A stretch of 64,000 nt of DNA from contig CM063110.1 in NCBI GenBank assembly GCA_031841125.1, forward strand, positions 57,697,946-57,761,945, in the 5' to 3' direction. How positions within the stretch are numbered: the first letter of the stretch is position 1; the number at the start of each line of letters is the position of its first letter. The notes beneath the pieces are model-generated. The model was not told the origin of the DNA, did no database searches, and saw only the letters and a program-made list of their open reading frames with translations. Position numbers and translations under genes: made by a program. Of this stretch, positions 1 through 11,150 are shown piece after piece. The DNA is from Acanthococcus lagerstroemiae (Eukaryota > Arthropoda > Insecta > Hemiptera > Eriococcidae).

Positions 1-1
1 C

Positions 2-181
2 CTGAAACGTACAAAGTGCGCAGCAATTTTAAAAAACGTAATTGGGAATGAAGGAAAGTCTAATAAGGTGAGACTTATTCAGTATACTCCATTTAGTCTT
101 TTAACAGATGAAAGCACTGATACTGCTGCAGATAAAGCAGCGTGTGTTCTTGTGAAGCGACGTTGGATGCGAAATAAAGAC
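2..181 (+). pseudogene. hAT-family transposase fragment (cut by window edge)
   Basis: One frame stays open from base 2 to a TAA at 179-181. It contains the stretch TPFSLLTDESTDTAADKAA (about residues 35-53). The string F-S-L-L-x-D-E-S-T-D is the hallmark I associate with the DUF4371-type catalytic region of domesticated and free hAT transposases, where the first Asp of the catalytic triad lies in DESTD. Only about 60 residues are in the window, and the left part lies outside it. After the stop the similarity is lost and LINE-like sequence follows, so this is probably a truncated copy rather than an active gene. The family call is from remembered consensus and was not searched. Confidence 0.55.
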
Positions 182-299
182 CCGACGACATAAAGTCAGA
201 GCGGTCGTGTGGCACAAATGGCAAAGATGCTCCACTCTTTAAAATGGGTATGTAGCAGTGAGGGACGTCACCAGCGTTGGTATGGCCCGTGTACGACAG

Positions 300-2330
300 A
301 CGAAGAGTCACCTAACCCCTTCTTTCCGTAGCCTGTATCTCAGTACAGCTACGGGTCTAATGCCAAGGTTGGTGTTACCTATGTCGAGGGAATGCATGGC
401 TGTTGGACTAGAACAGTCGCGAATAGGAACCTGAGGGATACCGGCCGATCTCCCTCAGTAAGTAAGTTTGCCGTGGTACCCGGAGCACTGCCACGGTGTA
501 CCGTCTATTCTTCCGGGACTCGTGGGAACGATATGGGGATCAAACAATTTTTTTTTTTAAGTAAGAAAAGCGAACCTGCTGGGACTGGAGAAAGCCGGAC
601 TGACAGGGACGCTTGAATGAAAGTACAACGGAAAGGCTGTTAGAAGTGATGGACCGAGAGACACTGGGCGAGGAGACAGAGACCAGGGAACCAGGGACAC
701 TCTCGGGCGGACCAGCTAAACCGGAGATATCTACGGGTGGATCGGGTGAAGCAGGGATACTAACGGATGAATTAGGAAACCTGAGATCAGCCGTTAAGGA
801 GAAAAGGAGGAAACGAAAAACGGGAGCGCAGAAAAGGAAGGCGCAACATCAGAGGCGGAGACAGTAGCAGACCAAGGAGAGCACACCTGAACAGGGAGCC
901 TCTGCAGGAACTCCACTGTCAAGTAAGAACCCGCGGGAAAATCCGTCGACGGGACCTGAGAAGGCACCACCGGAGAAGAGCAGGACGACGACCTATGCTT
1001 CGGCGGCGGCAAAGGAGGGACACAACGTTATCTTTCGGGACAGCTATCGAAAGACTACTCTAGCGGCCGAGAAAGCAAAGAGCGCTACAGGCGTTATTTG
1101 CAAAATGATTTAGGAACTACCGGAGACAGCGTTACCAAACATCAAACAAATAACGCTGTATCAAGGTACACTGTAGGTAGTATGCGCGGACCAGACGAGC
1201 CGGGAACGCTTCTTAGCGGGGCTCGCCAATAAAGCGCGGCTGGGAGAGGAAACTTTCCAAGTCGCACCCTGGGAAATCTGCCAAAGTTGACCAGCGCGTC
1301 GGTCTGGCTGCCTAAGAGAGAATGAATAGCGCAAGGGCTCCAAAAGTGGCTGAAGCAACCAAATCAGGGACTGTCTGTCCGGTCTTGGTACGTTGTCCAT
1401 AGCAGGGAGTAACCGAAAGGAACACTTCTAGCGGTGGGCATCGACGAGGAAATACAAATTAATCCACACCAATGCCAAGCCGCCTGCTACATATTGAGCA
1501 GGTGCAAAAGATGCAAACAAATATATGCCTGTTACAGGGACCATGGCATCGTCGGGAACAAGTGAGAAGCATACAGATGACGCAGGGACACCTCATTTTT
1601 GCAAGAAATACAGGAAGACCAGGAGCAGCTATATGACAGGAATACCGGGATTCAACTCGAGGAATCTTGCGGCAACCATCTTGGAATAGGAGGAGGGAGA
1701 GAACAAGAGAAAGATGGTGATATGCTCAGAATATTTCCCATCAGATTCTAGGGACCCTTCCACAACTGATAAGCTCAAAGAAATGGGGAAATACTGCGTG
1801 AAGGAAAAGGCAGGCCTTCTTATCGGATGCGATGCTAACTCGCACCATACTATACGGGGAAGTACAGACACAAACCCGAGAGGGAAAAGGTCAGTGAATT
1901 ACCTAACGGCACAGGACCTGCTTGTCACAAAAGTAAGGCAAGAAGTAATAGACATAACACAGCAATTCCAAACTTAAGGACCGAGTCCAGAGATGGAGAG
2001 TGTTGGACGAACCGACTCTATCGGATCACCGATACATCCGCTACCAGATTCGGGCACCTAAGGAGGAGCAAAGAGCTATCAGGAACCATAGGAAAACTGA
2101 CTGGGAAGCTTCAAAAATGATTTAGAAAGACTGACGAGGTACAACTGACAACGGATTCGGAAAGTGGACGACCTGGAGGCACAAGCCAGCAACTGGATGG
2201 TGCACTCAGGGACGCCAACGAGAGGAACTGTGAACATAAGATAATAAAAATCACACAAAACCATCTGGTGGACAGCAGAGCAGGGGAAACGTAGGAAGAA
2301 TACTAGAAGAAGGCTCTAGTAGATAACTCA
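300..2330 (+). mobile_element. Decayed R1/LOA-type non-LTR retrotransposon, ORF1 plus endonuclease half
   Basis: Coding similarity runs along the plus strand through several frames broken by stops. ORF1 pieces lie at 392-616 and 613-867. The second is rich in Glu, Lys and Gly and ends in a basic tail. Around 1150-1330 the frame reads VVCADQTSRERLL and later SVWLPK, phrases typical of ORF1 proteins of insect R1/LOA-like LINEs (DUF4780-like). At 1714-1977 an open frame holds the endonuclease core: SEYFPSDS, then LLIGCDANSHH, then NPRG and EVIDIT. The Asp-Ala-Asn-Ser-His string is the AP-endonuclease catalytic motif, and LSDHRYI near 2010-2045 is the closing SDH motif. Similarity fades near 2330 before any reverse transcriptase. 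The copy is inactive. It may be of the same family as the RNase H and tail fragments near 21 kb and 33.5 kb. Confidence 0.75.
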
Positions 2331-5160
2331 TAAGACTCGCCGTCATTTTTTTGTTAATTTTATACAAATATATCATGGGAAAGATTGAACAGGTACTCAC
2401 GATCGCGTTCTTTGAATGTATCAAATAATATCATACTCGCAATTCAATCGACTAACCTGAAACATAGCAGAAAAACGAAAAATGTTAAAATAAGTACATA
2501 CCTGAAAATCCGATTAGTATCAATAATTCGAAATACATCGAAAATAAATTAAGAATACCAATATTCAGCAAAGCTGTAGCGTTATGAGCTACTCCAAATA
2601 TATTTTGGAGAATGCATATTTCGGTCGAATTGAAAAAAGCTGAGCAATGAAGAGCATCTTTTCCGCGTACCCATTTTAAAAGGTTGTTTGGCATCCAACG
2701 TCGGCATTTTTCATAAAATACATATTAACAGCACACATTCCCTCCCGAGAACCGCTCGTCGCAGCCCCGCAATCAAGAGTAAATTTCTCAGCGGAAATCA
2801 GTAGCCAGCTTGCGTCTAAAAAGTTTCGAAATCTTGCTTCGTTTACAGAATACGATTTAATTTTCAGGAATATCGCAAAAATACTCCGGCTGATGGACAT
2901 AAAGCGTAGAATTTTCCTCCTACGGTGGTCTGTTACACGACTATGATCATTATGGATTCAAAATGTATTATTCCAATGAACGTTATACATTTCACATCGT
3001 CCCTTTTCCAAATCACGTATACCAATTAGCAACATACCCCGGAAAACGTCAGTACTCTGCTGAATTTGGTTAATACTGCCAGATCGAAAAGCGAAACGGA
3101 ATCTCCGCTGTCAGCGATTCTTCAACAAGGTTCTCCCGGCGCGGCCGAACCCTAGAAGCGGCGGCTGCCATTTACCGAGTCTTAACGAGACCTGTCTACT
3201 ACGTATTCGTATGTGGCTGCTGACGCAGATTCTCGAATTTTTCCAGCCAACTGGAACGAGAACGAAGCACTGGGGCGAACTTGTTGCTGCCATGTTTCGT
3301 TTCCACCTAATCGGCAACCTCGATAATCCGCTTGCGGTGCGCGAGCAAAGCATGTGTGGTTGCCCTACATTCGGAAGAAGATGATGTGTGTTGTCAACGC
3401 AGATAAGTGGTGAGCTGACCCATTCGCCGTGCCTGGGATTGTTTTTGTGCTCTCGATTTAGTTAAATCCGCTTTCATATTTGTGTAACAGCCAATGAAAT
3501 TCGTCTCTGAGACGTGACAACTCGAATGACTTCCTTTTTTTTTGTCGCTACTTCTTCGTGCGCATCGCTGACGATGACGCACATACTATAAGCCTTTCCA
3601 GTTTAATAATAAAATCACCCTGAAATGTTGAAAAGAAAGAATGCTGAACATGCCGACTCAAGTATACTAAATTGTTCATCTGAGTACAATAAAAAAAGCT
3701 CAGCCATTTTCAAATTTCGCAAACCGATGTCGAAAATCTCGACTCAATTATTATAAAAATTCTTCATCCAAGCAGGAGAAACATCGATGTCAATAAAGAA
3801 ACCATTTTTTTGAATTTGCCGACTAAATAGTCGAATTCACCAAAAAATGTTGACTTTAAAGATTTGTCACGGTATTCCCCCCCCCCCTCACCCGAGATAA
3901 TTCTAGAGTATATCTGGCATAAAGTCCAAAACGTCAATCAAAATTTCAAAAAATTGAAAGTTCCTGAGATGACAGATTTTTGAACTGCCCCCCTCCCAAT
4001 CACCTCTGGAGATAACTCTAGCAAAACTTAATTTCGAAAAGATTGTAAGTTCTTGAGATGACACTGGAAATTCCTGAGATGATAGATTTTTTGAACTGAC
4101 ATTCTGCAATCAAAATGACGGATCAATTGTATCCATGTGACACTACAGAGTCCTTAACTATGGTACTTACAACGCTCGATACTCAACGCCATTTGAATGT
4201 CCCGTTTCATATTATCCTGAAGAAGTATGCGCGTACTTCTTAATAATTTTAAGGAAATTTCAACGCCTAAGAATCAAATTAGAGGGATCGGGTACAAACC
4301 CTCTCCTTTAGCCGGGCATTAAGAAATAATAAACTTGGTTAAGACAACTGTGGGCAATGAGCAGCAGTAGATTCAAGTGAACAGGCTTAGTCGGTTAATG
4401 TTCTAAAGTACCCGCCATTTTTCAGATTAAAAGAAAGGTCGCATCCATTTTAAGAGCCCGAGCCCTCAAAAATAAATTCAAGACAATTTGCTTGGGCCCA
4501 ACATGGGCAAAAAATCGAAAAAAAGTCAAGAAAATCCAAAAAATTACACGAGACGATCCAAACGAAAAAAATCAAACCACTTTGTTGATACTTCTTGCGT
4601 GCCAAAAAAATGACACAGTTCAGATGCGGACAACTAAAAGAAAGGTCAAACGTCCGACGATTTTGTTGGGGCACCTATGTGTAAAAATCATGCGTAAAAA
4701 AGGTCGAACGATTCTAGTAGGGACCTCTAAAACGATCAGGCGATCCAAAAAAGATCAGATGACTTTCCTGGGAGTTCTTTCGATGCAGAAAAAAAAGATC
4801 ATTATATTCTGGTAGCCTCCTTGCCCAAACGAGTCAGCGGGTGTTAACTTGACCCACAGATTTCAGCCATTTGTTAGTTTTTCTAGCAGCCAGAGAGCAT
4901 AGTTGGGCCTTTGTAGAGCGGAGAGCGGTAAAGAAATATTTGCCTGCTGCTTTGTGAGATCCGCATTTGGCAAAGATGGGAAAAAAATTAATAAATGAAC
5001 AAGAACTTTTAAAACAGAGTGATTCTAGTTAGAAAGTCAACCCTCAAAAAAGCCGGTGAAAACTAGTTGAGTCCCATATCATGAAATATAAAATATACTA
5101 ATGGAGTCCCGGCGTTTTCCCTTGATATCTCAATTGGCTCCTAGGTTCCTTTCCCTCTTA
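2331..5160. other. AT-rich stretch without a confident gene
   Basis: No plausible long coding frame. A possible ankyrin-like scrap on the minus strand (2507-2900) is listed separately. Bases 3880-4110 contain short diverged direct repeats built on TTCCTGAGATGACAGATTTTT, next to C tracts. The lysine-rich open frame at 4492-4815 is low-complexity and probably accidental. No RNA gene is recognised. Confidence 0.5.
2507..2900 (-). pseudogene. Possible ankyrin-repeat-like coding scrap
   Basis: Two minus-strand frames overlap end to end (2676-2900, then 2485-2694). The downstream one contains GKDALHCSAFFNSTEIC, which resembles the first helix of an ankyrin repeat (xxALHxAAxxxxxEIxxxL). The upstream frame ends NADVGCQTTF and would need a one-base shift to join it. 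On the minus strand the coding-like sequence is followed by TTTTCAG/GTATGT, an acceptable splice donor with the boundary at about 2506/2507. It could be a decayed exon, a real exon of a gene with most exons outside this region, or chance. Only the motif resemblance and the donor are seen. Confidence 0.22.
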
Positions 5161-5162
5161 TA

Positions 5163-6072
5163 CATAGGCTGTCGCTAAATAACAGACTAAAATTTGTACG
5201 GCCCACCAACACTACCTATCGGCGTTTCAACGCAGTAGGGGAATAATTTGGTTCATTAGCTATTGATTGAGAACACGCCGAGCTCATATGATTGAAAACT
5301 CGCTGTTCCAGACCAATTTGAAAGAAACCATATGCGTTGACCCCTACAGGTGCTTTAAATATTTTCTTTTAAAGAAGGAAAAAAGCATACGTTTATAAAT
5401 TTTTTTATTAATCATCATCTTCATTAAGTACACGAATATCTTTATCAAATAAGCGCCATTCATGGCTATACAGGCGTTCATTCATTCTTGCCATTTATCG
5501 AAGGTTTTTGCGTATTCCCCGCTGGTAACGAGGAGAAAAACATCTGCCCCGCGGTAATGACTTATTAAAAAGTCTTAATTCACCCCCCCCCCTGTATAGT
5601 CATGACCTCGACCCCTACAACTTTTGGTTATTTCCTTAACTGAAGGCAGCCTTATGCGGTCGTCAATTCAACATGAATCAAGAAGTCATCATGGTGGTGC
5701 AGATGTTTTTCTCCCCGTTACCGACGGCGGAATACGCGAAAACCTTCAATATATGTATAGCAAGAATGAATGGACGCCTGTACAGCCCTACAGCCATATT
5801 CTGTACTTAATGAAGACGATAATTAATAAAAAATTTTGTAATTGCATGTTTTTTTTCCTTCTTTAGAAAAATCTTTGAAAAACCTGGAGGGGTCAACGCA
5901 TATGGTTTCTTTCAAATTGGTCTGGAACAGCGAGTTTTCAATCAAATGAGCTCGGCATAGTCTCAATCGATAGCTAATGAACCAAATTATTCCCCTACTG
6001 CGTTGAAACGCCGATAAATAGTGTTGGTGGGCCGTACAAATTTTAGTCTCAATTACTTAGCGACAGCCTATG
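5163..6072. mobile_element. 910-bp foldback (long terminal inverted repeat) element, TA target
   Basis: The left end CATAGGCTGTCGCTAA (5163) is the exact reverse complement of the right end TTAGCGACAGCCTATG (ending 6072). Inverted similarity continues inward for about 400 bases on each side, leaving a loop of roughly 85 bases near 5580-5665. The element is flanked by TA on both sides (5161-5162 and 6073-6074), the duplication made by Tc1/mariner-type transposases. It has no transposase frame, so it would be non-autonomous. A C tract lies near the loop (about 5582-5591). The arms differ by scattered substitutions and small indels, so the insertion is not very recent. Confidence 0.85.
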
Positions 6073-6122
6073 TACTAGTAGCAAAACTGATCCACTGACA
6101 GTTTTAAATTCATTAACGAGAC

Positions 6123-6323
6123 CAGGGTGTACCAAAAAAAAAGAGGACACTATTTTCCCACAGCACATTTTTAGTGTTCGAAAAATTTCAATTAGTGTCC
6201 TATTTCTTTTAGTACACCCAAAAGAGGACACGTACCAAAAAAAAGAGGACACAATTTTCCCATAGCACATTTTTAGTGTTCGAAAAATTTCGATTAGTGT
6301 CCTCTTTCTTTTGGTACACCCTG
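6123..6323. mobile_element. Doubled small palindromic element (CAGGGTGTACC ends)
   Basis: The outer ends CAGGGTGTACCAAAA (6123) and TTTTGGTACACCCTG (ending 6323) are inverted repeats. Inside there are two roughly 95-base copies of the same hairpin. Each starts with GTACCAAAA...AGAGGACAC, contains CAGCACATTTTTAGTGTTCG or CATAGCACATTTTTAGTGTTCG, and ends with the complementary GTGTCCT...CTTTTGGTAC. The junction of the copies is about 6220-6232. It looks like a MITE that duplicated in place or inserted into itself. There is no coding capacity. Confidence 0.7.
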
Positions 6324-7580
6324 TATAAGTAGTCAGCAAATAAACGAAAAGCCAATGTCCAGATGGTGACATACATATACCTATTACAGTGACAATGCTG
6401 ATGACAAATGTTCAATGAATGACGGTTCTTGAAAATATTTCAAACTATTTTGAAAGCACGTATCATCCTGGTGTTTCCAAATTTGCCAGCGGGCAATCGC
6501 GGTATACTCATTCGGGATCTTTCATTTACATATATCAAATAGAGCATTCTTTCTTCGATCCAAGTAATGTAGATCATTAATAAAAAACTTATATAACGTG
6601 TACTGCACACATTCATACACGATTTACTTTTGCAAATGTGCACATTTTTAAACATACCAGCGTATAATAATACATAGCCAGCCCCAAACCTGAACACCAA
6701 ATTAGAGGGAAATTGTGCACCAAACCGCCTGATTAGGAATAACTTGCATGTACTGCGATACAGAGCTAAATGCCAATGAAGCGGTTCAATTAGTACAGTA
6801 TAATACAAAATCCATTATGAAATCTCGATCCGAACGATGGACTGAATTCCTATATTGGTTTTTACTCGTGGACTCAATCAGTATATCTATTACGGGGAGA
6901 AACGCCGGACTAAATTGGGATACATTTCTCATCAATTTACAGATCCCGGACTTGACTAGTATGCAGTCATAAAGCAAAGCTAATTGAATAAAATGGGCAC
7001 TTATCCACACATTTGTTTCTAGTTGATCTGGTTCCTAAGTTTAACGATCATGCTCAGTCCCGCTAGCAGCTAGGTAGTGAGTCACTAATATAACAGATGT
7101 GGAAAAAAAAATAAATAAATAAATAAAATGAACACACTGGACTGATGCACAAGTTAATCAAGTCCCCACTCAGACGTCCGAAATCAAAGACAAAGGTTTA
7201 TATTCGCATGATATGTTCCGCTTCCTACAGTTCCGAAGCTGACTCGAGAGACGAACGTATGAAAGCGAATTTGGTGGTGGTGAGATGGTGGAAGAAAACC
7301 CAATTTGGCCAATTCGATTACAGACCTACCTCATACCAACTAACTAATAATTTTGAAATCATGAGTAACGAGAAAAGTCAATACTGTTGAAATTTGGTTG
7401 ATTATCGATTCCTTTGGCCAACACAGATTTCGATTGCGCCAACGGAGGGTAGATTTTACTGAATTTTCTAACTCTGAAAAACGTTTGAGAAAGACTTCTC
7501 CCACGTATCAATTGTACATTCTTGCTTGAGGGAACTGTACCAATTATACCCATGACGGCTCAACTACATAAGTACATAGC
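6324..7580. other. AT-rich stretch, no gene seen
   Basis: The small open frames on both strands overlap one another and show no recognisable domain. A short AAAT microsatellite lies near 7110-7128. Nothing else stands out. Confidence 0.5.
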
Positions 7581-7999
7581 CAGAGCAGTGCACTATACCG
7601 ATAACTGTACTCGTGGTATCGTATCGTTGCAGAGCGACTACGATTACGTACTCTGTACTCGGTTTGACGATGCCGATACCAAGTACACTCGTTCAGTAAT
7701 CGTTTAATGATTAACGCTGTATTATGACTCATCTCTGGGCGATACACTTGCAGAGAGTTGCGTTTCATCTTCATACCATGCTCCTAGGGTAGGTTAGGTG
7801 GTAGGGTATCAGATAATATTCGTTGCGAATTGGTACTTGATAGTGCACCAGTGCAGGTACCGACATCAGCGATACTCGTAATCGTCGATACCATATTACG
7901 AAAACGATTACCTGTCGCTACGATTCGCTACCATAGAAAAACGATACGATGCACATATACTACATGAGTACATATGTACTCGTATCGTGCACTGCTCTG
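7581..7999. mobile_element. Diverged foldback element with CAGAGCAGTGCAC ends
   Basis: The left end CAGAGCAGTGCAC (7581-7593) is the exact reverse complement of the right end GTGCACTGCTCTG (7987-7999). Further in, blocks such as GGTATCGTATCGT and its diverged complement ACGATACGATGC near 7942 continue the inverted pattern, and many TATCG/CGATA words recur. There is no coding frame. A clean target duplication could not be fixed: ATAG lies on both sides but is one base out of register on the left. Confidence 0.6.
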
Positions 8000-9235
8000 A
8001 TAGTCTGATACATGCATATGTACATACATCCTCATATGTACTCGATTCGGACCACATGCTCCCGGAATGGAAATTCGTTCACAAAATAACGAACATAACA
8101 CAACGTGACATACCTGAGCATGAACAGTTAACCCGTTCCGCGGTTGACAATGGCGAAACAGCACACAACTCCAAGTAATCTATCCTCTGTAGAAAATGAT
8201 TCAAGGACGGCTTACTCGTCTCGACGTCTTCTTCGAAATCAAAAATGATGCCCGACTCGCAACAACGTTCGAACAAAACGCGACACCGGTTTAAATTTAA
8301 AATAGGTAAAGAAATTTGCGAAACCAAAGAATGTTCGTACTATTGCTACACCGAAAAAGAACAAACGAGCAGTCGAAAGATGAAGGTATGTACATAGATT
8401 TTAAAAACCGACACTGAAATAGAACCGAAAGCAAAGCATTTTCTACTGCGCATAAAGGCAAGAACGGCACGATACGAACACGATGCATCAAACAGGAAAG
8501 AACTTGCGCCGATCAGTAAAATGTGAATCAGCAACGGGTATCGAGAACGCCGAAAGCCGAAACGAAGGCCGAACGAACAGACGCTATCAGTTCTCAGAAA
8601 GATAAGAGAAGTCAAGCAGTAGGTCTTACTGAAGAATAGACACAATAGAGGCAGGCGCTGGCACGTTTGGTTATGATTCTCCAATCGAGAACCTTGAGAA
8701 CACTACAACGAAAGGCGAACGCCGAGTTCGTTATTAGTTTCGACTTTTCGACTTTCAAAATCCAACAGAATTTTATAAATATGGTATACATATAATTTTA
8801 TGAATAACAAACGCAATGCCGGTTTGGACGCTGTTAAGCGTAACAGAACCAACCGACATTTACTGACAAAATGAGATAAGTATTAGTATTGTTGGAAAGC
8901 GCGTAAAAAGTAGAATTTTTCAAAACTGGGCCCCCGATTCAAAATTTGGACTCCTTATCAGTAAACACTATGTCACATAGTTTCTACATGACTCACACTG
9001 GGCAAAATGCTGGTTTTAGGCAGCCAAAACTCCATAGAATATTATTCTTCAATATCAGATGACCTAAAAACAGCACAACTTATCTACCCAAAAATATTAT
9101 TTGAATGCAGAGCTGGATATCAATTTGAATATTTCAAAATTTTAGTACACTGTTTTAAAAGATGATGAAATGAAGGGTGGTTTCAAATGACAATACTGCA
9201 GCCAGAACTTGACGTAGAATTTTTTTATGTGTTTT
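8000..9235. other. Noncoding stretch with one dispersed repeat fragment
   Basis: No convincing gene. The segment around 8818-8860 (core GTTAAGCGTAACAG followed by ACCAACC) reappears in inverse orientation around 14835-14868 (GGTTGGTGCTGTTACGCTTAAC), so both are pieces of one dispersed repeat. Confidence 0.45.
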
Positions 9236-9687
9236 AGGGTGTTTGCCCGCGCGCAGCGCTGCAACCACCCTATTGCAATTGCTTTTTCATTTTTTTCTTT
9301 AAATATGAGTGAATTGTTCACAGCTCATTGTTCAGTTTTAGCTCAGTTGCGTTTAGATCGTTAGATCGGTCTTAAGGCGGAGGCGTGTGGAAGATGAGAG
9401 TGCTTTCCTCAACAGATTCTCATTCTGGCGTTTGTGGCGTATATTTGTTTTATCGCATAGACCTCGGTACTGTGTCTGAATATTAGCTTCAAAGCTTAAA
9501 CATTTCAGATTTGGTTTTGTTTTATCAATACCAGTGTAGGAAGTTGGCGCAACAACACCAGAATGCGGAGAAGCCGGAAGTTTTTGCAGTTTTAGGATAA
9601 ATTTGAGAAGCCAGAAGTTAGAAGCTGAAAGTTTTGCAGCTTAAGCAAACACCCTCTTACTACCTCGCTATCTGCGAGGTAGCTTGT
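9236..9687 (+). mobile_element. Helentron-like non-autonomous element, copy 1
   Basis: The left end AGGGTGTTTG (9236-9245) is the inverse of CAAACACCCT (9646-9655) near the right end. A GC hairpin follows it, CTACCTCGC / GCGAGGTAG (9660-9682), and the element ends close to CTTGT. The left end continues with GCAGCGCTGCAAC and CACCCTATTGCAAT. This combination, a subterminal inverted repeat plus a 3' hairpin with no internal transposase, is what I expect from Helentron-type rolling-circle elements. The second copy at 11151-11465 shares both ends. The class assignment is inference. The conserved ends are seen directly. Confidence 0.5.
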
Positions 9688-9850
9688 TCATTTTTCTTTA
9701 AATACGAGTGAATTGTTTACAGATCATAGTTCAGTTTTAGTTCAGTTTTTATTATCAGTGTTTTATCAGTTTTATCAATACCAGTTGGCGCAACAACGAA
9801 GGAGCTCGAGCAAGCAAGATTTTCGTTATTTTGGAATTCGATTATTCTAG
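9688..9850 (+). repeat. Partial direct duplication of the internal part of 9284-9560
   Basis: The segment after the first Helentron-like element repeats sequence found inside it. TTTCTTTAAATACGAGTGAATTG at about 9694 matches 9297 with few changes, as does the following AGTTCAGTTTTAG. TTTTATCAATACCAGT with GTTGGCGCAACAAC at about 9770-9796 matches about 9521-9556. The duplicate is shortened and diverged. This suggests two related elements side by side, the second lacking its own clear 5' end. Confidence 0.5.
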
Positions 9851-9857
9851 TCGTCAG

Positions 9858-10200
9858 TAGCGAATAATTGAGGTTGTATCCGAACAATTGAACAATAATG
9901 CCAATAGAAGATTTAATGCTTGTAATGATTTGTTACAGTTAAATTGGAGAGAAAAACGAATTACTAAATGTTATGATAATTCAGTTGCGCAGGGTAGAAT
10001 ACGTCGAGATAATCGGAGATATAATGAGAAACATCGAAGAGAAAGACGTGAAAAAATCCGTGAGTATAATCGAATCCATAAAGAATATTATCGAGAATAT
10101 TATCAATCCCACCAAGAACAAGCTCGTAAATACTTAGATATTATTTGAAATACTATGAGTCGCATCGAGAAGAACGTTTTCAATACTACATATCAGCCGC
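9858..10200 (+). pseudogene. Broken frame with Tyr/His-rich charged repeats, not identified
   Basis: A plus-strand frame is open from a stop at about 9856 to 10148, but it contains no in-frame ATG. Its C-terminal half is highly charged and repetitive, with REKIREYNRIHKEYYREYYQ at about residues 55-74. After a one-base shift the same style continues (KYYESHREERFQYY, about 10149-10190). Similar repeated Tyr-x3-His or Glu/Lys/Arg strings occur near the N-terminus of some transposon helicase proteins and in unrelated low-complexity proteins, so no function is assigned. It sits just downstream of Helentron-like sequence, which makes a transposon origin reasonable. Confidence 0.3.
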
Positions 10201-10400
10201 TTATGTAAACTAGATTCAGGATTTCTGCTACGCAAAAATGTATACGCTCAAACTGTGTAGAATTTGTATAACTGGATTTAGAAGAGGTAAGCAGTGAAGG
10301 TACTGCTTATGTAAACCTAATTCAGGATTCCTGCTACGCAAAAATTTATACGCTCAAACTGTGTAAACTTTGTATTTAACTGGATTTAATAGAGGTAAGT
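10199..10400 (+). repeat. Two-copy tandem repeat, about 107-bp unit
   Basis: The block beginning TTATGTAAAC at 10201 and again at 10307 contains CAGGATTTCTGCTACGCAAA and ACGCTCAAACTGTGTA in each copy, and ends with CTGGATTTA(G/A)(A/T)AGAGGTAAG. The copies differ at scattered positions. No coding role was seen. Confidence 0.8.
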
Positions 10401-11150
10401 GTATTATTTGTTAATGTATGAAATGAGTTCTCAGTTCAAATGTAGAATTTCTTTGAATCAAACCTCGAACCTAGTACAACTTTCTGTGATACTCTTATCA
10501 GTAAAATTTCGAAGGAACAATGCGATGAGAATTATAAAAGTATTAATAACGGTAATTTTGATATTCTGTTTTAGGTTTTGAGCAGTGAAGCTTCCGCTAG
10601 GCTAATATAATAGTGAGAAATCTGTAATCTGTTGCTAATGATTACGAACTGGCTGATGATTGATTATTGACGATTATTCTGTTTTTCGATACCCAATAGT
10701 ATTTTGTAGCTTTATTCGAGCTTTACCAGTTTCTACAGATTCTGTCATACTGGCACAAAATTGCGTGTAAGCGTTTCCTTTCCCTGTAACCCTAGGAACC
10801 TGTTTTCTGGGTAACTGGCTGCCAGGACATCGAGAGATGCGAGTAGAGTGACAGATGAAAGGTAAGAAACGATATCTGTGGTAGTTCGTGGTACCGAACA
10901 GTGTACATGCCAGACTAACAGAACACACACGCGCCACACCATCCACACAGGCATGACACTCCGCTGTCCAATAGTCCAATCCAAAGTGAGCAACGGGCAC
11001 GTTTTCCCTTGACGTCACAAACGCGCTTATCCCGGAACAGCACGCAATAGTGTTGGCCGTGTTGGCTGCAAGCTTTCACTAAAGTATATAGTCAAAGGCT
11101 GCAAGCGAAGCTACAGGCTAGTCCAATGAAAATGATTGTAAACAATTCTT
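10401..11150. other. No gene seen
   Basis: The short frames overlap on the minus strand (10674-11018) without a recognisable domain. The segment 11058-11090 (GTGTTGGCTGCAAG ... TATATAGTCAAAGG) resembles the right end of the foldback at 44903-45203, so it is probably a fragment of the same dispersed family. Confidence 0.4.

Noticed and set aside
4492..4815. 107-codon lysine-rich frame
   Set aside because: Composition is what an A-rich strand gives by chance, with no hydrophobic core pattern or known motif.
6049..6372. 107-codon minus-strand frame with internal repeats
   Set aside because: The repeats in the protein come from the doubled palindromic element at 6123-6323.
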